Shown here one piece after another: positions 1 to 10,920 of a stretch of 64,000 nt of DNA. Where the stretch lies: positions 2,976,001 to 3,040,000 of the forward strand of contig JAQFWX010000001.1 of NCBI GenBank assembly GCA_027605045.1, given 5' to 3'. This DNA comes from Phallus indusiatus (Eukaryota > Basidiomycota > Agaricomycetes > Phallales > Phallaceae). The first letter of the stretch is position 1; every line of letters starts with the position of its first letter. The notes under the pieces are model-generated. The model searched no databases. It had not been told where the DNA came from and saw only the letters and a program-made list of their open reading frames with translations. Position numbers and translations under genes: made by a program.

Positions 1-1536
1 AGTGTTTCCCTGCCATTTCACGAACATGTTATATTTTGTAGTTGCAGCAACGACTGCATTACTATGTGAGGTTATAAATACCCTTCCTAGAGAAGTATGT
101 AACAAGGCTATTTTTTGACTTGTCATCTAAATTTTGTGTAGGTGGTATATATATGGTCGTGAGTTTTATGTTCACTCGAGCTAGTGAAGTTAACTTAGCG
201 AAGAATAATAGTTACCATCGGAAAACTAATTGGATAACCTTATTCTACATGATCACTCGTTATTTACCCTGTGTCACTCTCCTGTATGTCTATAATTCAC
301 GTCGATATCTTCTCAATCATCAATGTTATTATAGGTCTCTTCTGGTGTTATCGGCTCGATCGACTTTTCTTTCCCTACAGCTATCTGTCATGAACATCGA
401 CAAGATCAATAATTCTCTCCTCCATTTCATGATCTTGTATAACGTCCCCTGGCTTATTATGTTGATTTGCACTGAGATACTTTTCATCAAACGAAGTATG
501 TTCCATGAATCTTAATTTTTTCTTTCTTACTTAGGTATTCTTTAGCCGCTGCGTTGCAGATTAGTTATCACGGTCGAGATTATAGTACTCTGACTCTACG
601 TATTTTATTCGGTTTTTTTATTATCGAAATGGCCGCTACGATCATTTCATTCATAATATATCATTCATATCCAATAATCCTTCTAGGCGAGTAAACTGAT
701 ATCATTATACTGATTGAGTGCTAACATGGCTGCATCTGCCTACCCTTTCCCAGGACTGAAAATTAGCAGTGGGGTCCTGGACGGCGGCCCGGCTGGTGTT
801 AATATTACCCCAGTTCCTTCGTTTCCCACTGTGTCAACCAATTCGTACTATGCGTATGTAAACTTTAAAGGTAGTAGTCTGTTGAGAATTCAGCCTTATT
901 AATTATATGATAGGTTTCCGGGACTCATATTTCAAGCTATTTTAGTTCTGCTGGTGTCAAAGAAAGCGTTGTCTAACTGGAAAGCGAAGGTTGCAAGTGA
1001 AGATCTGATTTCAATTTTAGTACGAGACGGTTTGTGGAGTTTCTTGGTCAACCTATGTATGTCTTGGGATTTCTCTGAGAATGAGAAGGCGCCGACTCTA
1101 AAGGTTAGGTGGCATACTTTTCATCGTTATGAGTCAATCATTATGGTTTTGCGGTCCTGCGGGACTACCCAACTTACTGTGAGTGTTAACATTGGCACTG
1201 CGGTCCTTCGCTCGTTGTTTAACATTGAAAAACTGTAGCTGGTCCTACGTCAGTTTTTCAATCACTGTTGGTGGAATTATTATTAGATGTACACTTCTAT
1301 TGCTAATCAATAGCGCTACTCAGAGTACGCGTCTCATCGTGAATATTCGCGCGGCTGCAGCTAGACGAGCGAAAGCGGACGAGATTACGACATTGACCGC
1401 TCCCAACACCCGTTTGTCATTTGTCCAAGGGATTCGGTCTTTCATCACGTCGGGGAATGAGGAGCTATCCGAACCGTACCATTTTTCCGATTTTGAAAAT
1501 GATTCAGACACTGATGAATGTGACATTCTCTCATGA
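1..1536 (+). CDS. DUF6533-family multi-pass membrane protein A (5' partial)
   Basis: A fungal integral membrane protein of the DUF6533 type; its molecular role is unknown. The first exon lies outside the window. Visible exons start at 42 after an intron end and continue as 42-94, a 17-nt microexon at 142-158, then an exon opening with YHRKTNWITLFYMITRYLP. Later exons carry the hydrophobic run ILYNVPWLIMLICTEILFIK near 425-495. The C-terminal exon has the family signature STQSTRLIVNIRAAAARR followed by an acidic tail ending at TGA 1534-1536. The microexon supplies VVYIW, the core of the DUF6533 domain. An unspliced reading hits TGA directly after it, so the splicing is required. It is the tandem paralogue of the gene at 2746-4325. 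Family assignment is confident; exact exon edges in the middle are not. Confidence 0.75.
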
Positions 1537-1729
1537 TATGATAGAGTTTCAAACTATCTCCATTTTGTGTATGCAAGCTCCCGTGTATGATGTTGATTTT
1601 TTCCGTTTCCTTGTAACTTCAGTTATCTTGACAATATTGTACTAAGTCAATACCACGCTTCGCTCTCTAAAAATTTTAAGACTCGGCCAAAATAGGGTTA
1701 TCTTCAATCATCAGCACATGACGACTAGC

Positions 1730-1940
1730 CACGCTTTTTTCGCCTTTGATCAATGGGAGAGATTAAGAAAGAATGCGCTTTAGCAGGAAATCGAGAATAT
1801 TCCACCCAATGTCCATTCTTTAACAGTCCTTACTTCGCATAGATACTTGCGTGAGAAGTCTGTTCAAGTTTCCCAGATATTCTTTCTAGGATTTTGTCTC
1901 GAGCTTCTTCACTTGCACTGTACCGAAAGCGAATATTTTT
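1730..1940 (+). pseudogene. Relic of the 5' end of a MYND-finger gene
   Basis: This stretch aligns by eye with the start of the two MYND genes. ATCAATGGGA is followed by a degenerate GAATGCGCTT and GGAAATCGAGAAT..TTCCAC, matching exon 1 at 4607-4694 and 7729-7816. Next comes ACAGTCCTTACTTCGC, which matches the end of intron 1, and a degenerate exon 2 start (TTGCGTGAGAAG). Indels break the frame and no downstream exons are recognisable. Its position directly after DUF6533 A mirrors MYND-1 directly after DUF6533 B. Confidence 0.6.
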
Positions 1941-2279
1941 ATTAGATATCTTCAACTTAAGATGATGATCATCGGGAAAGGAGAAGGATATCTATTTAAC
2001 CCTTAATGGGTAAGTCTACTAATAATTGGGTTTGCCGATGAATGAATATTGTCTTTACAAAGAATATGGTGTGAATTGACTCAATATGAGTCCGTGTCGT
2101 TTTATATAGTAATTGACACTTTAAATTTGGCAACTTGCCAACGAGATTCTAAGTGAAGTAGCTTCCGTCACGAGTACCAATGCCTTGAAAATTCAGACCA
2201 TCTCCGGAGTGCCATGGATACCGTTACTGTCCATAACTGGCAACCAGCAATGCCTATAGTTGAGGATCTTGAGAACAGA

Positions 2280-2640
2280 GGAGAAGGCACCGGAACGGGT
2301 TACGGGACCAATGTCCTGCTGAGCTGAGCTTGCGGGCGCCAAAGCTAGCGCTCATTGCGCAATGCTCTGTCCGTCATCGCACTCGAACCAGGTGACATCC
2401 TAGCGTCGTCACCATCATTCATTCCGTCACTCTTTCGAGCCCTCCATCCCACCCTAACGCTCTCTAAGAGCACTCGACAACGCAGTCTCGTGTCACTCCG
2501 AGTGACGGCGTCCGAATTCGCCAAGCAAGAGCCCGCCCACCCGGCGGTCTTGTTACGCGTTTCTGAGTGCTCACAGCTCTTCCCCCAACTTACCACGGAC
2601 ATCGTTACGGGAAGCGAGGCGAGACAGGACACCGTTGGTT
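2280..2640. other. GC-rich island without a recognised gene
   Basis: About 360 bases are clearly richer in G+C than the AT-rich sequence on both sides and have open frames on both strands (2355-2642 on +, 2345-2734 on -). Neither translation resembles a family I know, and both lack introns or homology to the neighbouring duplicated genes. It interrupts the otherwise duplicated block, so an insertion is possible, but no terminal repeats were seen. Confidence 0.35.
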
Positions 2641-2745
2641 GATGATGTTCTCGATGTGTGTGAACATCAACTGTCAAAGATCTCTTGGCTGTCGATCTTA
2701 TTATATAAAACGTCCAGTATGACACTCCGTTCAAAAAATTTCCTC

Positions 2746-4325
2746 ATGAACGCTATCCCTACAACTCCAATTAGTTTATACAACTTAGGTGAGAATATTT
2801 TCCTGCCATTTTATGAACATGCTGTATTTTTGTAGCCGCAGCAACGACTTTATTACTATGCGACATTATAGACACACTTCCTAGAGAAGTAAGGTATCAG
2901 CTATTTATCTTGCCTTGTCTCATAAAAAAATCTTGTTGTAGGTGGTATATATATGGTCGTGAGTTTTATTTGAAGTAGTATCTTCCTCGAAGTCAACTCA
3001 GCAAAAAAATGGTAGTTATCATCGGAAAACTAACTGGATAACTTTATTCTACATAATCACTCGTTATTTACCGTGTGCCACTCTGGTGTATGTCTAAAAT
3101 TCACGTTGATATTAATCTACTCAATTATTGTTGCTAGGTCCTTTCTTGTGTTATCAGGACGATCGACCTTTCTTTCCTTGAAGCTATCTATGATGGACTT
3201 TGACAAGATCAGCGGCTCTCTCTTCCAGTTTAGCATCTTGTATAACGTTCCCTGGATTGTGATGCTGCTTTGCACGGAATTACTTTTTATCAAACGAAGT
3301 AGGTTTCATCAATATTTTCGTTTTGTTTCTCACTTAAAGCCGTTCTTAGCCGCTGCATTGCATAGTGATAGCGATCATACTTTGATTCTACGTATTCTAA
3401 TTGCTTTTTTCATTATCGAAATGTTGGCAACAATTATTTTATTTATATTCTCTGAATTTTATGCCCAACAGTCAATAATAATGCTTCCGGGTAAGTAAAG
3501 AAGTAATATCACACTCCTCACTCAGTTCTGACATTACTGCGTCTACCTTCCGACTCCAGGATTTGACATCGACAGTGGGTTCCTTGCTGGGTACCCTCCC
3601 GTTGTTTTAACTACCCCAGTTTCTTTACCTCCCAATGTGTCACCCAGTTCGTACTATGGGTATGTAAAGGTAGTCTTTAAAAAAATAGGCATTGTTGATC
3701 ATATAACAGGTGTCCAGAACTCGTATTTCAAGCCATCTTAGTTGCTGGTGTTGAAGAAAGCGTATTCTAACTGGAGAACAAAAGTTGCCAGCGACAATCT
3801 CATTTCAATTTTGGTACGAGATGGTTTGTGGAGTTTCTTGGCTAACCTATGTACGCATTGACATTTCTCTGAAAAATGAAAGAAAAATGCTGATAAAATT
3901 TAGGTGGTATACTTGTCATCGTTATTCAATCAGTGTGGTTCAGTGGACCTGCAGGACTGCCCAATTTACTGTGAGTACCAACGTTGGCCCCCTCAGTTTG
4001 TCATTGTTCGTCATTTAGCATTGAAATACTACGAATTGTAGATGGTCCTACGTCAGTTTTTCGGTCACTGTTGGTGCAATTATTGTTAGGTGTACAATTC
4101 TACTGCTTACTGATTAGGTCTACTCAGAGTACACGTCTCATCATAAACATTCGTGCAGCTGCAGCTAGGCTTTCAGAGGCGAGCGAGTTAACGCCAGTGA
4201 CCGCCGTCGACACCCGTCTATCATTTGTTCAAGGGATTCGGTCATTCATCACGTCGGGAGATGATGAGGTATCCAGATATTGCCATTACCCTGATCATGA
4301 ATATGATTCAGAAACTGATGAATGA
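2746..4325 (+). CDS. DUF6533-family multi-pass membrane protein B
   Basis: Complete tandem paralogue of protein A; a membrane protein of unknown function. The chosen ATG at 2746 gives MNAIPTTPISLYNL and splices into AAATTLLLCDIIDTLPRE, which aligns with the first visible exon of A. The 17-nt microexon is 2942-2958, then YHRKTNWITLFY. A hydrophobic run ILYNVPWIVMLLCTELLFIK lies near 3235-3300, and another membrane segment (ILIAFFIIEMLATIILFIF) near 3390-3450. The C-terminal exon has STQSTRLIINIRAAAARL and an acidic tail ending at TGA 4323-4325. MYND-1 starts about 280 bases downstream. DUF6533 proteins typically have several helices and a cytoplasmic tail, but no substrate or ligand is known to me. 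Confidence 0.75.
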
Positions 4326-4606
4326 TTACCGCATGATTGCCATCCCGCATAAAAACACATCTTCCGACGCGTATAATTTGGCTTGTTTACTTGTAACTTT
4401 TGGCTGTTACGTCAATTTTATGATTTTCTGTGTGAATATTTTTGAAAGATCAATCAGACTACGAGAAGGACAGGATCTTGTTCTGAAGTTGTCCAGTTAC
4501 TGTGCAAATCAAGTGCAAATGGCTCCGCGCTCCATCCGACGACTCTTCAAATCTTTTAGGCGCCCACACGGTCTTGCTGCCCCGACTTTTTTATTGCCTC
4601 TCATCA

Positions 4607-6988
4607 ATGGGAAAAAACGCGCTATGGAAAGAAATCGAAAACGCAACATGGTCAGCTCGAATAGAGATTTTGTGCAGCAGGCTCAATATTCCACGTAAGG
4701 GTTTTTTTTTGCCGCACGCCGTGTTAGCTCCTGATTCCAGCCTGCATGTTCACGTTCACCCCGTTCATGGACAGTCCTTACGTCGCGTGGAGATTTGCGC
4801 AAAGTTCATCGAAATTTTTCAGAAATTCACCAGAAGTTGAACAAATGCTACAATGATAATATGGCGCGTGTCCTTGTCCAAGGCACAGTGGTGGCTATTT
4901 ACGCACGCATGTGTGTCGACTCTTCACTGAGGAAGAAACTGGTCTCTGAAAGTAATGCCGCATCATCTTCTATGATTCAAAGCATGCTCTGACCGCGTTT
5001 TTGTTGTCAGAATCCTTTTACACGAAACTATTTCGTCTTTTGGACTCCTCAGCGTGTCGTGCGGTGGCACTACAATGCCTTGTCACTCTTATTTTCTATG
5101 GCGGTCGCGAATTTTGCTACCGCGTCGCTAGTTATATACCGGAGATACTCAAAATTGCCCAGCAAAACACGGATGATCCTTCGGTTATCAATGCTTGCGC
5201 GACTATCATTTGCCGCCCCATCACGATGATTCTCAGCCCAGGAAAAGAACGCCAGGTTGACCAACAGGTCCTGGAATCGGTTGGACCGCTTCTGCCTGTT
5301 CTCACGTTCTGCATCTCGTTGCTCGATAATCCTCGTATAACGCACGATACCTACCAACATATTATTCATTGCTTGTTTGATGCTGCGACTAGCCCACGTA
5401 AAACGCGTCTTTCCTACCAGCCGTCCATCAACATTGTGGTTGCGGCTTTTCGTAGTACTGATCTCGATCTTCGAGTGTACGCCTTGAAATGTCTCATGCT
5501 CCTACACGTTGGTATCCCCGAAGACGTCAATCCCTACGCGAACGCTCAAGCAATTATCTCAAATGTCCAAGAAACTAAACGAGATCGCAAGTTCTCAGAC
5601 GAAGCTATGAGTGCCCTTCGGGAATATGGAATATCTCGATGTGATGTCACTCTAATCGAAGAATGTTTTAGGGGGTATTACAACGCGATGCTTGCATTTA
5701 CATCTGACTACGATTATTATTCTCTGGGAATGAAACTGTTCGAGGTGATTGGCAAGACCGAATTCAGCATCAGCGATAGATATTTTCGTGGGTTGGCAGA
5801 CAAAACGCCTATCTCCATGGGTATGCCATTTACCCATTGGCTAAACGCGTTACCACGGTGTGCTGAAGCAATCCGAGAGAAGAGCAGACCATTGACACCA
5901 TCGAGAGATCACGTTGCCAATGTCCTGGACCTCAAGGTTTTCCTCCTTCGTCAGCAGCACAAAGAAGCAAAAGAATTGGCGATGAAAGCACTCGAGACAC
6001 ATCCAAAGACTGTGATCTATTATTACGTCTTGACAGCGGTGTCCATCGGTGCCGAAGAAAAGGTGCGCTGGGCCAGAAAAGGACTCGGAATTCAAGGATC
6101 TAAAGTGGAACCATATGTTCGGCATGGTCTATTGTATATGTCTAGTCATTATGCTGCCATTTTAGGATTCGAATTTCTTGACCGGCCGCAAAAATGCGAA
6201 ACTGAAATAAAGGAGGCATATGCATTGCTCAAACTCGCTTTCGAGGATATCAAGGCTTTCGTTGCAGAAGCACCACCTGATAACAGATTTATGGCTACCT
6301 GCCTTCGATGGTGTATATTGCTCACCATCACCCTTAAAGGACCCGAACTTAGTCTGGATCTACGTGAACTCCAAGTGCGTTCGTGACGGCAACTTGATAC
6401 TTACGCTGACTTGTACGTTCAATTAGCCGCTTTTCAAGAAGTTGAAAATTGCTGAGGAGATAGAATATGTAATAACCAAGAGGCCTCCTCAGACATGTCA
6501 GCTTCTTCTAGCCTTCCGAGATATTGTCAAAAATTATGCTTCGGCGGCGGAGGAATGGGATCATATCTTTTCACATTTTGATGCTCAGACGGGGAAGATG
6601 ATAACCGGCGGAGAAGAATCAGATTCCTCCCGGTCCCCCGAGGATGAATTAGCGGACTGGTTCAACAGCACTAGTATGGGAGATGAAGATGGGCATCGTT
6701 GTGGTCAACACTGGCACGAGCATGTACACTCGACCCGATCTGTTTTTGGCAACGAGATTCTGATGTATGTCTGCGCAAATTGTGGCAATATTAGCGCGGT
6801 GTTGAAGAAGTGCACAAGATGTTTAACAGCTAAGTGAGTCTTTTCAAAGGTTTTCTACCTCCTGCCTAGCCTTTCAAGTCGTGCATTCTTCTTACGAACA
6901 CATCTTTCAAAGATATTGCGATGCTTCATGTCAGAAATCGCATTGGCAGGAGCACAAAAAGATATGTAAATCTCCTGAAAAGCCTTGA
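4607..6988 (+). CDS. MYND-type zinc-finger protein 1
   Basis: Five exons were resolved: 4607-4694, 4793-4951, 5011-6374, 6427-6833 and 6913-6988. They give about 697 residues in a consistent frame. The long middle exon encodes a helical, TPR-like region (for example the repeat around HKEAKELAMKALETHPK). The C-terminus is a MYND finger: CANCG..CTRC is encoded by exon 4, and YCDASCQKSHWQEHKKIC by exon 5. All the expected zinc-binding Cys/His positions are present. MYND fingers generally bind proline-rich partners; this protein's partner is unknown. The start MGKNALWKEIENATW is conserved in the paralogue at 7729-10112, which supports the ATG. The two proteins are close (my rough impression is around 80% identical). 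The gene sits just after DUF6533 B and probably duplicated together with it. Confidence 0.85.
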
Positions 6989-7728
6989 TCAAGGGATTTG
7001 GTCTTCTCGCCTCTTTCATTTCACTAATCAGTGGTGGTTTCATTCTGGTAAATGAGGCACTCGCTCATCCTAAAAATTTTTTTATCTGCCTAATCTAATA
7101 TGGGATGCGTGGCGTCGATCTTTCGTATTTCTTTTTCATGAATTTGTTTCACAGAACCAATAATAAAGTGTACATGTGCTTCATCTGCACAGATTTTCTG
7201 TTATTTATCCACGAAACCGGTTACGCGGTTGTAGCTCAGCTGAAATCGGATATCCCAAACATTGCATCAGAGAGGTTTTATTGATGGGAAATCTTCGTGA
7301 AATGAGGAAGGCGCTCGAATAGGCGTGATTCGACGCGTGTGCATCAATAATGGGCCATTTGATAAGGAAGACCGATACATACGCCTCGTACTGCTCATCT
7401 ACATGCAAAAGGGTAAACGATTCAGAAGCTGGTAAAGTGGCATTCTCTCATAATGCAGTGGTAAAGATTACCATCCCCTTTGCGTGTAAAGACACGTCTT
7501 CCGACGCGTATAATTTGACTCGTTTGTTTGTAACTTTTTCTAATAAGTCATTATTATGATTTTCTGCCTGAAAAAAACTGGAAAGTAGGATGTGGTTACT
7601 AAAAGGACAGGATGATGCTCGATTACAGGTTCAAATAGCTCCGCGCTCGGCATCACCCGATGACGACGACAATGAAAGAAACTTTTTAGGCGCCCACGTT
7701 CTTGCCCAACCTTTTTTGCCTCTAATCA
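6989..7728. other. Intergenic: 3' flank of MYND-1 and duplicated 5' flank of MYND-2
   Basis: No gene is supported. Bases about 7150-7260 match the sequence after MYND-2 (about 10290-10410; shared AACCAATAATAAAGTG and ATGTGCTTCATCT). Bases about 7265-7345 match 10625-10705. Bases 7460-7540 match the 3' flank of DUF6533 B (shared TCTTCCGACGCGTATAATTT). The whole spacer is therefore a junction between two copies of the duplicated unit, with the DUF6533 gene body deleted. Confidence 0.6.
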
Positions 7729-10112
7729 ATGGGAAAGAACACGCTTTGGAAGGAAATTGAGAACGCAACATGGTCAACTCGAATAGATATCTTGTGCAAC
7801 AGGCTTAATATACCACGTAAGGAGTTTTCTTCATACCGTGTTGGTCGCTGATTCAGCCTACATGTTCATCCCGTTTATGAACAGTCCTTACTTCGCGTGG
7901 AGATTTGCGTAAGGTTCATCGAGACTTTCAAGAAATTTACCAAAAATTGAACAAATGTTACAATGATAATATGGCGCGTGTCCTTGTCCAAGGGACGGTG
8001 GTGGCGATTTACGCGCGCATGTGTGTCGACTCTTCACTGAGGAATAAACTGGTCTCTGAAAGTAATATCATGTCATCTTCTTTGAATGAAACCATTCTCT
8101 GATCGTGTTTTCCATTAGAATCCTTTTACACGAAAATAATTCGACTTTTAGATTACCCACTATGTCGTGCGGTAACACTACAATGCCTCGTCACCCTTAT
8201 TTTCTATGGCAATCACGAATTTTCCTATCATATCGCTAGTTATATACCCAAGATACTCAAAATTGCCCAGCAAAACACGGACGATCCTTCGGTTATCAAT
8301 GCCTGCGCAACTATCATTTGCCGTTCCATTACGATGGTTCTTTGTCCAGGAAAAGAACGTCGAGCAGACCGACAGGTGCTGGAATCGGTGGGACCACTTC
8401 AGCCTGTTTTCACTTTGGGTATCTCTCTGCTCAATAATTCCCATATAACGCACGATACCTATAAGCATATTCTTTATTGCTTATTGAATGCCGCGACTAG
8501 CCCACCCAAGAGCCAACTTTCCGATCAGCCGCCCATAACGATCGCGGTCGCTGCTTTACGTAGTGCTACTCTTGAACTTCGAGTATACGCCTTGAAACGT
8601 CTCATGCTCCTACACGCCGATGTTTCAGAAGAGGATAATCCTTATCTAAATGCTGAGACAATTATCTCGAATATCCAAGAAATCAAACAAGGTCGCAAGT
8701 TCTCCAATGAAGCTATGCGTGCCCTTCAAGAATACGGAATGTCTCGCTCCGATATCACTCTTATCGACGAATGTTTCACGGGATATGTTGACGCGATGGT
8801 TGAATTTACATATGACCACGATTATTATTCTTTGGGGATGAAACTGTTTGAGTTGATTGGCAGGACCGAATTCAGCATCAGCGATAGGTATTTCAATGTG
8901 TTTGGAGACACAACCCCTATCTCCATGGGAATGCCATTTACCCATTGGCTAAACGCCTTACCACGGTGTGCTGAAGCAATCCGAGAGAAGAGCAGACCAT
9001 TGACGCCATCGAGAGACCACATCGCCAATGTCCTGGACCTCAAGGTTTTCCTCCTTCGTCACCAGCACAAGGAGGCAAGAGAACTAGCGACAAAAGCACT
9101 CGAGGCTCATCCAAAAGCTGTTTTCTATTATTATGTCCTAACGATTGTGTCCAATGGGCCCGAAGAACAGTTGCGCTGGGCCAGAAAAGGACTTAAAATT
9201 CAAGGATCTAAAGTAGAACCGTTTGTTCGGCATGGTATGTTGTTTATATCAACTCATAATGCTGTAACTCTGGGGTTTGAAATTCTTGATCGGCGACAAA
9301 AATGTGAGAAGGAAGTAGAAGAGGCATATGCATTGCTCAAGCTCGCTCTCGAGGATATCAAGGCTTTCATTGCGGAAGCACCACCTGATAACAGGTTTAT
9401 GACTAGATCCATCCAATGGTGTATCTTGCTCACAACCGCCCTGAAAGGACCCGAACTTAGTCTTGATTTACGTGAAATCCAGGTGCGTCATGTGAGATTC
9501 GGCAGCAATTTGTCATAGCATGTGCTGACCCCCAGTCGTCCATTTAATTAGCCACTTCTCAATCGGTTGGCAATCGCCGAAGAGATAGAGTCTGCGATTA
9601 CCAAAAAACCTGCTCAAGATCAAGAGTATCAGTATCTTTCGGCTTCTCGAGATGTCGTCAAAAACTATACTTCGGCGACGAAAGAATGGGGCCATATTAT
9701 TTCGCGTTTTGATGCTCAGGCAGGGAAGACGATTACCAATTCAGAATCAGATCCATCCCGATCCCCTGAGGATGAACTGGCTGACTGGCTCAACGGCACT
9801 AGTATGGGACATGTAGATGGGCACTCCTGTGGTCAACACTGGCACAGACCTGTACACTCAAATCGGCCTGTTTTTGGCAATGAGATTCTGTTGTATGTCT
9901 GCGCAAATTGTGGAAATTCTAGTGTGGCGTTAAAAAAATGCACAAGATGTTTATCAGCTAAGTGAGTCTTTTTTAAAGCGCTTTTTTTTCCTGCTTCGCC
10001 TTTCAATCTTTTCTTTTACAAAAATATCTTTTTCAGATATTGCGATGCTTCATGTCAGAAATCGCATTGGCAGGAGCACAAAAAGATATGTAAATCGCCT
10101 GAAAAAGCTTGA
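7729..10112 (+). CDS. MYND-type zinc-finger protein 2
   Basis: Tandem duplicate of MYND-1 with the same five-exon structure: 7729-7816, 7903-8061, 8119-9482, 9552-9961 and 10037-10112. Exons 1, 2, 3 and 5 have identical lengths; exon 4 is three bases longer, giving about 698 residues. The finger CANCG..CTRC, then YCDASCQKSHWQEHKKIC, is intact. The helical middle region is retained, with the strongly conserved block SMGMPFTHWLNALPRCAEAI near 8925-8990. The reading frame is open throughout, so both copies look functional. Function is unknown beyond the MYND domain, a protein-interaction zinc finger found in signalling and transcription-associated proteins. Confidence 0.85.
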
Positions 10113-10920
10113 TCAAGGGGATTTGGTTTTCTCGTCCCTGTCAGGGTTCTGGTTGGAAGTGATTCTTATTCTGGTAAATGAGGTACTACTTTATGCATCC
10201 TTTCCCAAAAACGTCCCATTTTTCTATCCAATCCACCTTAGGATTCAATATAAGGGATGCGCAGCGTCGGGTTTCGTACATGATTTTGTTTTACAGAACC
10301 AATAATAAAGTGCACATGTGCTTCATCTACACGGTGGGATCATTTCTGTTATTAATCCACGAAATCGGTTACGCGATTATAGCTCAGCTGAAGTCAAAGA
10401 TCCCGGACATGGCAGTTCTAGAAGTCGACCTATCAGGTAAATACAGGAACAACATTGATATCTGACACTTGCTGTTTGATGCTGGGGAGCGAATGGCGAG
10501 TCGTTATATCATGACTCTGCATCGAGGGGTAAGAGTCGGCAGAAACACAACCGCGGTCACATTTATGACCGCCTGCATTCGTTTCTTTGGATCTTTTCTG
10601 ATACTTCAGAGACTGCAGGTTTTGGACCAGAGGTTTAATGATGGGAAATCTTCGCGGAATGAGGAAGGCGCTCAACTTGAATTCGATGCGCGTGCATCAA
10701 CAATGGCAAATGATGGTAAAAATAACTTCGCGCACATAGGTATTTATAACAAATGTCGCAAGGTGATTTGCTATTGGAATGGAATCTCGTAACCGCAGTA
10801 GTGGCGCTGCAATTGTTTCTACAGGTTTTTTAAAATAAAATGATCAAGCAGGAAGCTTAAACTTTACCACACACCCCTCTTCTCCTCCTCGATCTTGGAC
10901 CGTTGAGTGCACCGTTTTCC
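10113..10920. other. 3' flank of MYND-2 and GH16 promoter region
   Basis: No gene is supported. The first 300 bases are homologous to the MYND-1 3' flank. Compared with that copy, about 200 extra bases lie between about 10415 and 10625 here. The remainder, to 10920, is the upstream region of the GH16 gene. It contains a TTTTAAAATAAAATG stretch but no clear TATA box. Confidence 0.45.

Larger units (their letters stand above)
1537..2745. other. Intergenic: decayed duplicate sequence and a GC-rich island
   Basis: No intact gene is supported. The first 120 bases resemble the 3' flank of DUF6533 B (shared CTTGTAACTT followed by similar sequence). Then come a MYND-gene relic (about 1730-1940) and a GC-rich stretch (about 2280-2640). 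The last part carries a TATA-like TTATATAAAA at 2700-2709, about 37 bases before the ATG of the next gene. Confidence 0.5.

Noticed and set aside
2345..2734. Overlapping open frames on both strands of the GC-rich island as a real gene
   Set aside because: High GC lowers stop-codon frequency in all frames, so the open frames alone are weak evidence.
7220..7260. GCGGTTGTAGCTCAGCTG looks like the start of a tRNA
   Set aside because: No anticodon or T-arm follows and no acceptor-stem pairing exists; the string recurs only because the MYND flank is duplicated.
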